Source: Parvibaculaceae bacterium (GTDB taxonomy: Bacteria > Pseudomonadota > Alphaproteobacteria > Parvibaculales > Parvibaculaceae). Taken from it: DNA of 64,000 bases. The stretch's first letter is position 1. Each line of letters begins with the position of its first letter. Under the pieces are notes generated by a model. It was not told the DNA's origin, did not search any database, and saw nothing but the letters and a program-made list of their open reading frames with translations. Below are positions 9,947 to 19,063 of this stretch, piece by piece. The stretch spans positions 1,059,001 through 1,123,000 of the forward strand of contig JAPWJY010000008.1 in the NCBI GenBank assembly GCA_028283765.1, read 5' to 3'. The position numbers and the translations under genes were made by a program.

Positions 9947-11554
9947 TCAGGCTACGTTCAGTTCGCGCCGGGCGAAGTCGGTGATGGTCTTGTAGTCGGC
10001 CTTGCCGTTGGGTGCCCGGAAGGGAAGGATGCTGATAAGAATGCGCTTGGGCGTCTTGTAGCCCGCCAGATGCTGGCGGACATAGGCGCGCAGCTCATCC
10101 TCATTGAAGTGAATGCCCGGCGCAACCTTGACCACGCCGGTGACGGCCTGTCCCCATTTGTCGTCGGGCACGCCGATGACAAGCGCATCCTCCACGGAGG
10201 GATGCTGCTTCAGTACTTCCTCCACTTCCTCGGGGTAGACCTTCTCGCCCGCGGTATTGATGCAGGCGCTGCCCCGGCCAAGCAGGGTCAGCGTGCCATC
10301 GGCCTCCACAATGCACCAGTCGCCGGGGATCGAGTAGCGATGGCCGGCAATGGTGCGGAATGTCTTCGCCGTCTTGGCTTCGTCCTTGTAATAGCCCGCC
10401 GGCAGATAGCCGCCCATGGCGATGATGCCGGATTTGCCCGAGCCCGGCTCGACCGGTTGGTCCTGCTCGTCGAAGACCTTGCATTGCGCGCCGATCTGGA
10501 ATTTCGCGGTCTTGATCTCGCCGTCGGCGGTCATGATCGATGAGCCGAAATTGATCGCCTCCGATGCGCCGAAGCTGTCGACAAGGGCGACCTGGGGGAT
10601 ATGACCCAGCAGGCCGCGTTTGACCTCGACGCTCCACATGACGCCGGAGGAGACGATGGTGGCGAGGCTGGAGGTGTCATATTTGCCCGGCGCATCGTCC
10701 AGCGCCTTGAGCATCGGCTTGGCGAAAGCGTCGCCCACGATGGAGATGGAGGTGACGTGATTGCGGGCGACGGCGGCCCAAAGTTCGTTCGCATCGAGGG
10801 AGGCATTGTCGAGCGTGACGATGGCGCCGCCGCTCGCCATCGCGGCGATGGCCGTGAAGAGGCCGGTGCCGTGCATGAGCGGGCAGGCGGGCAACACGAC
10901 GGAAGCCGGGCCCACCTTGATCGCCTCAAGCAGCGCTTCCATCGTTTCCGGCACGGGCCCGAGGCGGCGCGCGGCATCGAGCGCGGCGTTGCGATGGGCG
11001 TCATGGGTCCACATCACGCCCTTGGGCATGCCGGTGGTGCCGCCGGTATAAAGGAAAAACATATCGTCGCCTGAGCGCGCGATGCCCAGATTTTCTCCGT
11101 TGCCGGTGGTGGCCAGCGTTTCATAATTTTCGGCGAATGATGGCGCGTCGCCTGCTTCGTTGACCTCGATGAAGAGCTTCACCTTGGTCAGCCGGCCCCG
11201 GATTTCCTCGATGATGTCGCGGAACTCCGACCCGTAGACCACGACCGTCGCGTCGGAATTATCGAAGATGTAGAAAACTTCATCCGGCTTGTAGCGGTAA
11301 TTCACGTTGACATGGGTGAGGCGCGCCCGGAAACAGGCGGCGAGCGTTTCCATGTACTCGACGCGGTTGCGCATATAGAAAGCAACCTTGTCGCCGGTTT
11401 CAGCACCCCGGGCGAGCAGGACGCGGGCGAGATTGTTCGAGCGGCGGTTGAGGTCGCCCCAGCTGATGGTTCGGCTGGCGTGGACAAGCGCCGGTCGCTC
11501 CGGTGGCAGAATGGTTACAATGGTGTCAAGTATATCCCCGTAATTCCACGGCAT
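9947..11554 (-). CDS. Acyl-CoA synthetase (AMP-forming)
   Basis: A 535-residue member of the adenylate-forming superfamily that activates a carboxylic acid with ATP and CoA. The phosphate-binding loop FLYTGGTTGMPKG is clear, as are SFGASEAINFG, the hinge region GRGSACINTAGEKVYPEEVEE and the C-terminal catalytic Lys in LPFRAPNGKADYK. Fatty or other organic acids are possible substrates. It lies upstream of the 2-hydroxyacid dehydrogenase on the same strand, and a DUF1003 gene runs divergently 82 bases away. Confidence 0.92.
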   Translation of the reverse strand: MPWNYGDILDTIVTILPPERPALVHASRTISWGDLNRRSNNLARVLLARGAETGDKVAFYMRNRVEYMETLAACFRARLTHVNVNYRYKPDEVFYIFDNSDATVVVYGSEFRDIIEEIRGRLTKVKLFIEVNEAGDAPSFAENYETLATTGNGENLGIARSGDDMFFLYTGGTTGMPKGVMWTHDAHRNAALDAARRLGPVPETMEALLEAIKVGPASVVLPACPLMHGTGLFTAIAAMASGGAIVTLDNASLDANELWAAVARNHVTSISIVGDAFAKPMLKALDDAPGKYDTSSLATIVSSGVMWSVEVKRGLLGHIPQVALVDSFGASEAINFGSSIMTADGEIKTAKFQIGAQCKVFDEQDQPVEPGSGKSGIIAMGGYLPAGYYKDEAKTAKTFRTIAGHRYSIPGDWCIVEADGTLTLLGRGSACINTAGEKVYPEEVEEVLKQHPSVEDALVIGVPDDKWGQAVTGVVKVAPGIHFNEDELRAYVRQHLAGYKTPKRILISILPFRAPNGKADYKTITDFARRELNVA

Positions 11555-11636
11555 GGCGATCCTCCCAAATCATGTGCCTTATGGCTTTCTTGGCGCAATG
11601 ATAGCCCCTGGATGCAGGACGAGACAGAGGTTTGAA

Positions 11637-12128
11637 ATGAACATCGGCAAAATTCCGCGTCAGGAGCTCGACAAGTACGAGCTTGAGCTGCTGCATCGGC
11701 TGCGGTCGCGGCGCAAGGCGGCCAAGAGGAACAAGCCTTCCCATGACGCGCCCGCAGGAGCCCGAATCGCGGACGCCGTGGCGGCGACCATGGGATCGTG
11801 GCCCTTTATCATCGGGCAGAGCATCCTGCTGGGCGCATGGATCGTGCTCAACGTCACGGCCTATATCCGGAGCTGGGACCCTTATCCGTTCATTCTGCTG
11901 AATCTTGCGCTCTCGTTTCAGGCGGCCTACGCGGCTCCCTTCATCATGATGAGCCAGAACCGGCAGGCGACCATCGATCGCAAGGCTGCCGAGCATGATT
12001 ATGACACCAACACCAAGGCGGAACTGGAAATCGAGCTGCTGCACCAGAAGGTGGACATGCTGCGCGAGACGGAAATATCGGAACTGATCCAGCTTTTAAA
12101 GCGGCTGGAAGAACGTGTGCCGAAGTAG
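11637..12128 (+). CDS. DUF1003 membrane protein
   Basis: A 163-residue inner-membrane protein. The DUF1003 pattern is complete: GSWPFIIGQSILLGAWIVLN as the first membrane helix, DPYPFILLNLALSFQAAYAAP as the second, then MMSQNRQATIDRKAAEHDY and a charged coiled coil to the end. An earlier in-frame ATG (11553) would overlap the divergent gene, so the family-consistent ATG at 11637 (MNIGKIPRQEL) was chosen. The function of the family is not established. It ends just before a bidirectional terminator. Confidence 0.88.
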   Translation: MNIGKIPRQELDKYELELLHRLRSRRKAAKRNKPSHDAPAGARIADAVAATMGSWPFIIGQSILLGAWIVLNVTAYIRSWDPYPFILLNLALSFQAAYAAPFIMMSQNRQATIDRKAAEHDYDTNTKAELEIELLHQKVDMLRETEISELIQLLKRLEERVPK

Positions 12129-12153
12129 AGCCGGGGAGTCCCCCCGGACATGA

Positions 12154-12183
12154 AAAAGGCGACGCCTTGCCGCGCCGCCTTTT
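12154..12183. terminator. Bidirectional terminator between convergent genes
   Basis: Arms AAAAGGCG (12154-12161) and CGCCTTTT (12176-12183) with internal G/C pairs, giving A and T runs on both sides. It serves the DUF1003 gene on the plus strand and the ferritin-like gene on the minus strand. Confidence 0.75.
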
Positions 12184-12207
12184 CCTTATCGAGCCTTGAG
12201 TGGGGCT

Positions 12208-13345
12208 TTATTCGGCCGCCGAGCCCATGCTTTCCAGCGAATAGGCGCGCGCGCCCTGTCCGTTGAGCTTCAGCAGATATTTGATGCCTTCCTCGGCAAT
12301 GTCGTCGCCGACCATCCGGTCGCTTTCCGCATAAAGCTCCTTCATGTCGATGAAGGCGGCATAGTTGGGCGCGGTGCGCGCGGTGATGATGCCGGTCTTG
12401 AGCAGGGTCTTGATCAATACGCGGAAAATATTGGTCGATTCCTGCATTTCCTCACGGATATTGACGTCCGTGAGCGCTTCCATGAAAGCGCCCTGGACCC
12501 ATTCCCAGTCGAGGCCGACAGCGGCGTAGATGTGCTTTTTCTGTTCCGGCGAGCCCAGATTGTAAAGCAGGATCTGGAACACGTGCCAGGCCCAGTCCTC
12601 GATCATGTCGCGTTCGGCGGGATCGATATTGGGGATGGTACGGTCGGCCCAGATCTTGCCGAATTTGTGGTGGAACGCCTCATCCGTCATGGTGAGCTGC
12701 ATGAGCTGCACCATCAGCGGGTCGCGGCCATTCTTGTAGAAGGTTGCGAAGGCACCCATGGCCAGACCTTCGACCAGCATCTGCATGCCGACGATCTTTT
12801 TCCAGACGAGGGGGGAGAGCACCAGTTCGGTGACGATATCGCCGAGCGCCGGGCCGACTTTCACCGGCTTGCCCCAGCGGACCTTGATGTAGTTCGAGAA
12901 ACCGGCGACGTGGCGGGCTTCCTCGCGGGTCTGGTTCGCCGCATATTCCTGCGCGCCCGGATCCTTGAGGAATGTGACAGAGGCTGGCGGAAAGGGCGAG
13001 CGCGCCCGCTTCGCCGTGCAGGATCGAGGACAGCGACCATTGCACGTCCAGATTGACGAGCTTGATCTTCTGCTTTTCGTCGAGCTTGTCCTTGACGGCG
13101 GTTTTCAGGTCGGTGTTCTGCGAGGGATCGACCAGATACTCGTTTTCCATGTCGAAGGGCGTGGAAAAGTCGATGTACTTCGTGTCCATCGGGTCCCAGA
13201 AATGATCGTGGGTCGCCGAAATGATCTTGTTGAAGGCCGTGGAGCGCTGACCGTAGCGGTCAACATCCATCATCGCCGCGAAATCGTCCGGTGCAACCGC
13301 TTCATAAGCGCTGTCGACCGTGATGTTTCCATCCGTCTTTGCCAT
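12208..13345 (-). pseudogene. Diiron ferritin-like oxygenase, frameshifted
   Basis: Encodes about 378 residues once a one-base shift is repaired; the span is 3n+1 bases, so one base appears extra. The first frame (ATG 13345, MAKTDGNITVDSAY) carries SSILHGEAGALALSAS. From about 12985-12970 the second frame continues TFLKDPGAQEYAANQTREEARHVAGF. Carboxylate/His ligands are visible as HGE, REEARHV, LVEGL and TDEAFHH, the two-ExxH pattern of diiron oxygenases and ferritin-like proteins. AGGAGGAG just before the ATG marks the start. The substrate is unknown. Either the gene was recently inactivated or the base call is wrong. Confidence 0.8.
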
Positions 13346-13451
13346 GTTTCTCCTCCTCAGGGCATCTCTTCGGTCGCCCGGACTCATGGACAACCACGGT
13401 ACCTCACTAAAAACCACTATAACCCGTAAGGGCATTCGGGGCAAAGAAAAC

Positions 13452-13465
13452 TGACGCAAGCGTCA
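13452..13465. promoter_or_regulatory. Palindrome TGACG-N4-CGTCA, probable operator
   Basis: Perfect inverted repeat TGACGCAAGCGTCA between the divergent diiron-oxygenase gene and the alpha/beta hydrolase gene. The same TGACG-N4-CGTCA pattern occurs at 36006-36019, again in a divergent lipid-type promoter, which suggests a shared regulator. No regulator gene is adjacent. Confidence 0.55.
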
Positions 13466-13550
13466 TTTTGGGATGGATGGCATGACGGCTCTTGTGCGCG
13501 GGCTGAATATTTCCGACCTTGGGCTCTGGTTGCGGGAGAAATGGACAAGC

Positions 13551-14378
13551 ATGAGCGAAGGTTACATCGAGACGAGCCATGGCAGGCTGGCCTATCGGCA
13601 GACGGACGGGACGGGCCCCACAGTCCTGTTCATCCATGGCAATTCCGCCTGCAAGGAAGTGTTCAATCGCCAGACCGGAAGCGATTTATTGGCGGGTTAC
13701 CGGCTGATCACCCTCGATCTGCCGGGCCATGGCGCCAGCAGCGACGCGCCGGATCCGCAGCGCACCTATTCGATCCACGGCTTCGCGGATGCGGTGATGG
13801 AGGCGCTGGAGGGGCTCGGCGTCAGCCGTGCCGTCATTGTCGGATGGTCGCTGGGCGGCCATGCGGCGCTGGAGATGGCGGCGCGCTGGCCGGGCACCCG
13901 CGCCCTGTGGGTCACGGGCACGCCGCCAGTGGGCAATGATCCCGACGATATGGGGGCTGCTTTCCTGCCCTCGCCGCACATGGAACTGACTTTCAAGGAG
14001 CGGTTCACCCAGGAAGACGCCCGCCTTTACGCCCAGGCGACCATCGGGGGCAGCGCGGCGCTGGAGCCCTGGATGATGGCGGCCTGCTACCGGGCGGACG
14101 GGCGCTTCAGGCCGCTGATGCTGCAATCCGCGATGGCGGGGGGCGATGTCGATGGCCGGAAAGTCGCCGAGACGAGCCCGCTGTCGCTGGCCGTCGTATC
14201 CGGCGAGCGGGAGCCTTTCATCAGCAATGAATTTCTCAAGGGGCTGACCTATCGCAATCTTTGGGACGGGCAGGTGCATGTTCTGCCGGGGCTGGGCCAT
14301 ATGCCGTTCTGGGAAGCGCCTGAACTGATCAATCCGATGCTGAAGCGTTTTCTGGACGAGGTGACTGCAGAGGGATGA
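13551..14378 (+). CDS. Alpha/beta hydrolase
   Basis: A 275-residue hydrolase. HGNS (29-32) forms the oxyanion-hole strand, GWSLGGH holds nucleophile Ser100, and GLGHMPFWEAP near residue 254 carries the catalytic His. An acidic third residue is expected near VVSGEREPF. The start at 13551 (MSEGYIETSHG) has GGGAGA 11 bases upstream; longer in-frame starts exist from 13473. No signal peptide, so it is cytoplasmic. Its ester, lactone or thioester substrate cannot be read. It is divergent from the diiron oxygenase gene, with the TGACG palindrome between them. Confidence 0.85.
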   Translation: MSEGYIETSHGRLAYRQTDGTGPTVLFIHGNSACKEVFNRQTGSDLLAGYRLITLDLPGHGASSDAPDPQRTYSIHGFADAVMEALEGLGVSRAVIVGWSLGGHAALEMAARWPGTRALWVTGTPPVGNDPDDMGAAFLPSPHMELTFKERFTQEDARLYAQATIGGSAALEPWMMAACYRADGRFRPLMLQSAMAGGDVDGRKVAETSPLSLAVVSGEREPFISNEFLKGLTYRNLWDGQVHVLPGLGHMPFWEAPELINPMLKRFLDEVTAEG

Positions 14379-14432
14379 TCTGACGGCCGAAGACAGCCCC
14401 CGGACCTTTGCCCTCATCACGTCAGGTGTCTC

Positions 14433-14915
14433 ATGCGTTCCGCCCGATCTCTTGCTTTCTCTGTGTTGCGGCCTCTCGTTCAGCTCTGGTTCCGCCTGCG
14501 CCGTCCGCTGACGGCGGGGGTGAGGGCGATGATTTTCGACGAGGCGGGGCGCGTGCTGCTGGTGCGCCATACCTATATCGATGGCTGGTACATGCCGGGC
14601 GGCGGGGTCGACCGCAACGAGACGATGCTGGCTGCGGTGCGCCGGGAGGTGGATGAGGAAACGGGCGTGCTGATTGAAGCCGATGTGCGCCTGAGCCTGT
14701 TCGGGCTCTATGGTAATTTTCGTGCCTTCAAGTCGGATCACATCGCGCTTTATATCGTGCCCCATGGCACCTATTCGATGGTGCCAAGAGAAAGTCCGGA
14801 AATCGCCGAGATGGGCTTCTTTGCCCTCGATGCGCTTCCCGCGGACACCACCCCCGGCACGCACGCGCGCCTGCTTGAGGTGGCGCGCGGCGAGGAGCCG
14901 GCGGAACTCTGGTAG
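14433..14915 (+). CDS. Nudix hydrolase
   Basis: A 160-residue Nudix-fold pyrophosphohydrolase. The Nudix box is complete: GGGVDRNE, then REVDEETGV, giving GX5EX7REUXEEXGU at about residues 55-77. A hydrophobic, basic N-terminal stretch (LAFSVLRPLVQLWFRLRRP) precedes the domain. Nothing shows the substrate. It sits 54 bases after the hydrolase gene on the same strand and ends 2 bases before the convergent amidase stop. Confidence 0.88.
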   Translation: MRSARSLAFSVLRPLVQLWFRLRRPLTAGVRAMIFDEAGRVLLVRHTYIDGWYMPGGGVDRNETMLAAVRREVDEETGVLIEADVRLSLFGLYGNFRAFKSDHIALYIVPHGTYSMVPRESPEIAEMGFFALDALPADTTPGTHARLLEVARGEEPAELW

Positions 14916-14917
14916 GC

Positions 14918-16345
14918 TCAGAGCGCCGGGCGCTTGTCTGCCCACGGACGGGCCTGTTCCAGTTCACCGGCAAGGCGGAACAGCGTGGCTTCATCGCCAT
15001 AACGGGCGGTGAACATGGAACCGATCGGCAGCTTGTCGCTGTTCCAGTAGAGCGGCACCGACATGGAAGGCTGGCCCGTCATGTTGGCATAGCCCGCATA
15101 GGGCAGATAGAGGCCCATCAGGCGCAGATAATTGCCGACGTCGCTCGTCATCATGTCGATCTCGCCGAGCTTTACCGGCGGTAGGCCGAGAGTCGGGCAC
15201 AGGAACAGATCATATTCCTCATGAAAGGCCGCCATCTTCCGGCCAAGCTGGTGGATGAAAAGCGTCGCTTCGACATAGGCGGCGCTGTCGCGGAGCTTTG
15301 CTCCCTGCGCGATCAGCCAGGTGATATGCTCGACCTCGCCGCTTTCGATTGCGCGGCCGCGAGCGGCAGCCACATGCCTCAGGGTCATCTCGATATTGGC
15401 GCCGATGAGCGTGGCCTGATGCTGTCCCATCGCCGCCTGGTCGATCTGGGGTGTCTTTTCCTCGACATGATGGCCCAGACCGGAAAGCAGCTTCGCAGTT
15501 TCCGTGATCGCCGCCACCACGTCAGGATGACAGAGCGAACCGTCGATGCGCCGAGTCGTGAAGGCAATCTTCAGGCGCGCCGGTTTTGCCGTCACTTCCG
15601 TCAGAAAGGGTCTCTCGGGAGGCAGGCAGGTGTAGGGATCGCCGGGCGCGATGCCCGCCGTCGCATCGAGCATGGCGGCTGAATCGCGCACCGAGCGTGA
15701 GACGACATGGGAAATCGACATGCCGCCCCAGCCTTCGCCGCGATCCGGCCCCATGGGCGTGCGGGCCCGTGTCGGCTTGATGCCGAAAATACCGCAGGCG
15801 GAAGCCGGAACGCGGATTGAGCCGCCGCCATCCGAAGCATTGGCGACAGGCAGGATGCCGGCCGCGACCGCAGCCGCAGCGCCCCCCGAAGACCCTCCGG
15901 GCGAATGGGCCAGATTCCAGGGATTGTGCGACGGGCCGAAGAGGCGGGGTTCCGTCGTCGGCGCGGAGCCGAACTCGGGCGAACTGGTCTTGCCGAAAAT
16001 GACCAGACCGGCAGCCAGATAGCGCTCGGTCAGGGTCGAGTCGTGATCGGCCAGATTGTCCTTGAACAGGGATGAGCCGAAGGTCGTCAGGGTTCCCTTG
16101 CGCAACAGGTGCAGGTCTTTCAGGAGGAAAGGGACGCCCGTGAAAGGGCCGTCCGGCAGCCCATCGGCGATCTGCTTGCGGGCCAGATCATAATCGTGGA
16201 TGACCACGGCGTTGAGCTTGCCGTCCAGTTTTTCGGTGCGCGCGATGGCTTCATCGAGCAGCTCTTGTGGCGTCACTTCCTTTTTGCGGACAAGTTCAGC
16301 CAGCCCTAATGCGTCATAATCATCATAATTTGGAAAGCCACTCAT
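14918..16345 (-). CDS. Amidase signature family enzyme
   Basis: A 475-residue amidase. The Ser-cisSer-Lys triad is visible: Lys in [10 protein letters not shown], the cis-Ser in [16 protein letters not shown] and the nucleophile Ser in [16 protein letters not shown]. This matches amidase, GatA-like or 6-aminohexanoate-cyclic-dimer hydrolase relatives. No gatB or gatC neighbours are present, so it is not the GatCAB amidotransferase subunit. ATG at 16345 ([14 protein letters not shown]) is chosen over a longer start at 16381, since the family begins near there. Natural substrate unknown. Confidence 0.9.
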   Translation of the reverse strand: MSGFPNYDDYDALGLAELVRKKEVTPQELLDEAIARTEKLDGKLNAVVIHDYDLARKQIADGLPDGPFTGVPFLLKDLHLLRKGTLTTFGSSLFKDNLADHDSTLTERYLAAGLVIFGKTSSPEFGSAPTTEPRLFGPSHNPWNLAHSPGGSSGGAAAAVAAGILPVANASDGGGSIRVPASACGIFGIKPTRARTPMGPDRGEGWGGMSISHVVSRSVRDSAAMLDATAGIAPGDPYTCLPPERPFLTEVTAKPARLKIAFTTRRIDGSLCHPDVVAAITETAKLLSGLGHHVEEKTPQIDQAAMGQHQATLIGANIEMTLRHVAAARGRAIESGEVEHITWLIAQGAKLRDSAAYVEATLFIHQLGRKMAAFHEEYDLFLCPTLGLPPVKLGEIDMMTSDVGNYLRLMGLYLPYAGYANMTGQPSMSVPLYWNSDKLPIGSMFTARYGDEATLFRLAGELEQARPWADKRPAL

Positions 16346-16381
16346 ACCCGTTCCCTCACGTTTCGTTTCTGGACACAGCAT

Positions 16382-16789
16382 ATGGGGATGTGCGGCGGCA
16401 GGGCCACCAAAAAGAGCAAGGGCGCGCTGCCCGGTATCGACCCTCGCAAGCGAGGCGATTATGCAAGGAAGGCATTTGTTGAGACGTCAACGGATGGAGT
16501 GACCTGGCGAGAACCAGACATGCACGAGGTTGATGAGGCGTTTGGCAGCATTCAGCGAGGTCGCAGGCAGGTTTTTGAGGTGCTGGTCTGGTTCCCCGGT
16601 ATCAGGTTTTTCAGGTATGGAACGTGCGGGGAGTCTAAACCCGGCGATATTGCTTCCGCTTCGCGTATGCTGGATATGAAAAGCGTCTTCGCTGACGGGA
16701 CGGATCGAGAAGTGGCCGATAAAATGTGGAAGGCGGATATGCTGAATATTTTCAGTATAACGGTTCGTGACTTTTACGGGAAATCCTGA
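16382..16789 (+). CDS. Possible orphan protein, unknown
   Basis: A 135-residue reading frame with no recognised family. It runs from MGMCGGRATKKSKGALPG through VFEVLVWFPGIRFFRY to TVRDFYGKS. GC at third codon positions is only moderate (about 60%), lower than the neighbours. There is no good ribosome-binding site at 16382, so the start may be internal. An overlapping minus frame at 16487-16831 has a better ribosome-binding site (AAAGGA 5 bases before ATG), but its residue make-up looks antisense. Only one of the two can be a main gene; I slightly favour the plus frame. Confidence 0.3.
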   Translation: MGMCGGRATKKSKGALPGIDPRKRGDYARKAFVETSTDGVTWREPDMHEVDEAFGSIQRGRRQVFEVLVWFPGIRFFRYGTCGESKPGDIASASRMLDMKSVFADGTDREVADKMWKADMLNIFSITVRDFYGKS

Positions 16790-17248
16790 CTTCCCTTCCA
16801 GCCATTCGATATGTAGCCCCTTGATCTCCATTTCTATCCTTTCACCCTTTTTGAAGCGGGGACGCACCGGGCGCGATGCCGCTTCACGGGAAGGCATGAG
16901 GGGGCTGCCGGGAAAGGAGGAGAGATCCCTTGCAAAAGCGCTACCTGAAAAGACATTTTCTGCCTCTTCAGCTGGCAAGAGTCGGGATGGAGAGAGGGGA
17001 CTCTCTGGAGGTTTTATCCTGTTGGTCATCCGCTTTTCCACGATTATAAGAGTCAAGTGCCGACTGTCAGCGGATCATCCAGTTTTACGGTTAATATTCG
17101 GTAATAAAAGGCTCTGGGCAGGGACCGTGTGAAGCAATTACTATGGCGGAAGAACGTTGTCCCGGAGGTTTTCTCAGGGTGATGTCTCGTTCCAGGTCAC
17201 TATTCGTTCCGTAGGCAGATTGGATGGCATAAATCTGGTGCCGGACAG

Positions 17249-17276
17249 AAAAAAGCCCGGCATGTGCGTGCCGGGC
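17249..17276 (-). terminator. Rho-independent terminator of the SDR gene
   Basis: Arms GCCCGGCA (17255-17262) and TGCCGGGC (17269-17276) followed, on the minus strand, by TTTTTT. It ends the SDR gene 36 bases upstream in plus coordinates. The same GCCCGGCA stem is used at 51214-51239. The stretch 17030-17248 holds nothing else I can support. Confidence 0.8.
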
Positions 17277-17312
17277 CTGATGTTCATATGATTCCGGTCC
17301 TTGGAAAGGCGC

Positions 17313-18227
17313 CTAGATCGGTTCCCATGTGAAGACCGAGGCTGTCGCGCCGAGGTCGGTGAAGCTGCCCTTGAGCGCGGGCAGGCCATGGGACAGCAGC
17401 GTTTCCGGCGTCCAGCCTTCAAGGCGGGCGATGCCTCGCACGGGGCGGGGCTGGCTCATCAGGAACACTTCATTGCCGCGCACGGTGAATATCTGGCCGT
17501 TGGTGTCGCAGGCCGGGGCGGCGAGCGCGACGGCGAAATTCGCCACCTGATCGGCGCGCATGGCGTTCTTCATGCGGTCGACCCGCTGGGCCGAGGCTTC
17601 GTCCTTGACCGGAATGGTCGCGATCATGCGGGTCCAGGCGAACGGCGCGATCACGTTCGAGCGCACGTTCTTGGAGGCCCCTTCCATGGCGATGATGCGC
17701 GACAGGCCGACGATGCCCATCTTGGCGGCGGCATAGTTTGCCTGCCCGATGTTGCCGATCAGTCCGCTGGTCGAGGTGAAGAGCGTGAAGCTGCCTTCCT
17801 GCTGCTCGCGGAAATGGTTGATGGCGGCGCGGGTGATGTTGTAGCTGCCCTTGAGGTGCACTTCGAGCACGGCGTCCCAGTCCTCGTCGGGCATCTTGTG
17901 GAACATGCCGTCGCGCAGGATGCCGGCCGGGCTGATGATCGAATGGAGCCCACCGAAAGTATCGAGCGCCTGCGTGATCATGTTTTCAGCGCCGGACTTG
18001 AGCGAAACGCTGTCGGAATTGGCCACCGCCTCGCCGCCCTCGGCCTTGATCTCATCGACGGTCTTCTGGGCTGCGCTGGCGTTGCCTTCGTCGCCGCCCT
18101 TGACGCTGCCGCCCAGATCGTTGACCACGACCTTGGCGCCCTGCCGTGCCGCGATCAGGGCGCATTCGCGTCCGATGCCGCCTGCCGCGCCGGTGACCAG
18201 AACAACCTTTCCTTCAAGCAATCCCAT
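17313..18227 (-). CDS. SDR-family dehydrogenase
   Basis: A 304-residue short-chain dehydrogenase of the 3-hydroxyacyl-CoA (MFE-2-like) type. The cofactor loop GAAGGIGRE is at 13-21, and VVVNDLGGSVKGGDEG suits NAD specificity. The Ser-Tyr-Lys active site is seen as STSGLIGNIGQANYAAAKMG. The usual NNAG motif reads SPAGILRD here, so both Asn residues are gone. The C-terminal extension after SNVIAPFAWTRM is longer than in small SDRs. AAGGAGGAAATATT just before the ATG sets the start. It probably acts on 3-hydroxyacyl-CoA, but this is inferred. Confidence 0.88.
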   Translation of the reverse strand: MGLLEGKVVLVTGAAGGIGRECALIAARQGAKVVVNDLGGSVKGGDEGNASAAQKTVDEIKAEGGEAVANSDSVSLKSGAENMITQALDTFGGLHSIISPAGILRDGMFHKMPDEDWDAVLEVHLKGSYNITRAAINHFREQQEGSFTLFTSTSGLIGNIGQANYAAAKMGIVGLSRIIAMEGASKNVRSNVIAPFAWTRMIATIPVKDEASAQRVDRMKNAMRADQVANFAVALAAPACDTNGQIFTVRGNEVFLMSQPRPVRGIARLEGWTPETLLSHGLPALKGSFTDLGATASVFTWEPI

Positions 18228-18251
18228 AATATTTCCTCCTTGGGCCGATAT

Positions 18252-18274
18252 GATTTTCGTTGGGGGAGAAGCTA
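18252..18274 (-). repeat. Copy 1 of a 15-base upstream element
   Basis: GATTTTCGTTGGGGG followed by AGAA and GCTA, lying 25 bases upstream of the SDR start codon on the minus strand. The same 15 bases plus a 4-base gap and GCTA recur at 58741-58763 before the ABC substrate-binding gene. It may be a promoter or leader element. Confidence 0.45.
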
Positions 18275-18496
18275 TCGGATGAAGGGCGGGCCGTGCCAGC
18301 CTTTTTCTGGCGCTTTACCTCATTCCCGCGCCGTGCTATCGGAGCGCGCATGACACGGTGCATTTCACAGCGACGACGAGAGAAGATGCGGGCCCTTCGG
18401 GCTGCCGCCATCCCTTGCCGCTGCGTCAGCCGCTGAGACCTCGCGTCCGGACGGCTTGCAGCCCGATCCGCTTGAAAGCCGGAAGTCCTTGTTCCC

Positions 18497-19036
18497 ATGT
18501 TTGACGTCATCCCCGAGCAGCCCGAACACGCGGCAGCCATTGAAGCCCTGCTTGATCTTTCCTTCGGCCCCGGCCGCTACGCCAAGACGGCCCAGCGCCT
18601 GCGCGAGGGCAACACGGCCGTGCCCGAGCTTTGCTCGGTCGCCTTCTGCGGTGAGGGCGAAAACCGGCGGATGGTGGGTTCGCTGCGCTTCTGGCCGGTG
18701 ATGCTGGGCAGCCGCCCGGGCCTGATGCTCGGGCCGCTCGCGGTCGAGCCGGCGCTGCGGAGCAAGGGTTGCGGCATTCGCATGATGGAACTGGCGCTCG
18801 CCGAGGCAAAAAGGCTGGGCTACAAGCTCGTCATCCTGGTGGGCGACCTGCCGTATTACACCAGGGTCGGTTTCGGCCCGGTGCCGCCGGGCAAGCTCAC
18901 CATGCCGGGGCCGGTCGATCCGGCCCGGTTTCTCTACCGTGAACTGGACATCGGCGCTTTCACCAATGTCCATGGCGCAGTGACGAAACCGGATGCGAAT
19001 GTGGATTTTGAAGCCCTGCTGGCCTGCGCCGACTAG
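18497..19036 (+). CDS. GNAT family N-acetyltransferase
   Basis: A 179-residue acetyltransferase of the GNAT fold, close to the YhbS type. LGPLAVEPALRSKGCGIRMM is the acetyl-CoA binding region, with RSKGCG as the pyrophosphate loop, followed by KLVILVGDLPYYTRVGFGPV, the usual C-terminal motif. The acceptor is unknown. It lies divergently to the SDR gene with a 269-base gap that holds the repeated GATTTTCGTTGGGGG element near the SDR end. A GGAAG ribosome-binding site is weakly placed upstream of the ATG. Confidence 0.85.
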   Translation: MFDVIPEQPEHAAAIEALLDLSFGPGRYAKTAQRLREGNTAVPELCSVAFCGEGENRRMVGSLRFWPVMLGSRPGLMLGPLAVEPALRSKGCGIRMMELALAEAKRLGYKLVILVGDLPYYTRVGFGPVPPGKLTMPGPVDPARFLYRELDIGAFTNVHGAVTKPDANVDFEALLACAD

Positions 19037-19063
19037 GTGCCGATCAGGCGATGCCGGGGACGT

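Noticed and set aside
16487-17029. Minus-strand 114- to 180-codon frame opposite the orphan plus frame
   Set aside because: It has a good ribosome-binding site at 16831 but its sequence (HIQHTRSGSNIAGFRL) looks antisense and has lower GC at third positions. Kept only as an alternative in the plus-strand entry.
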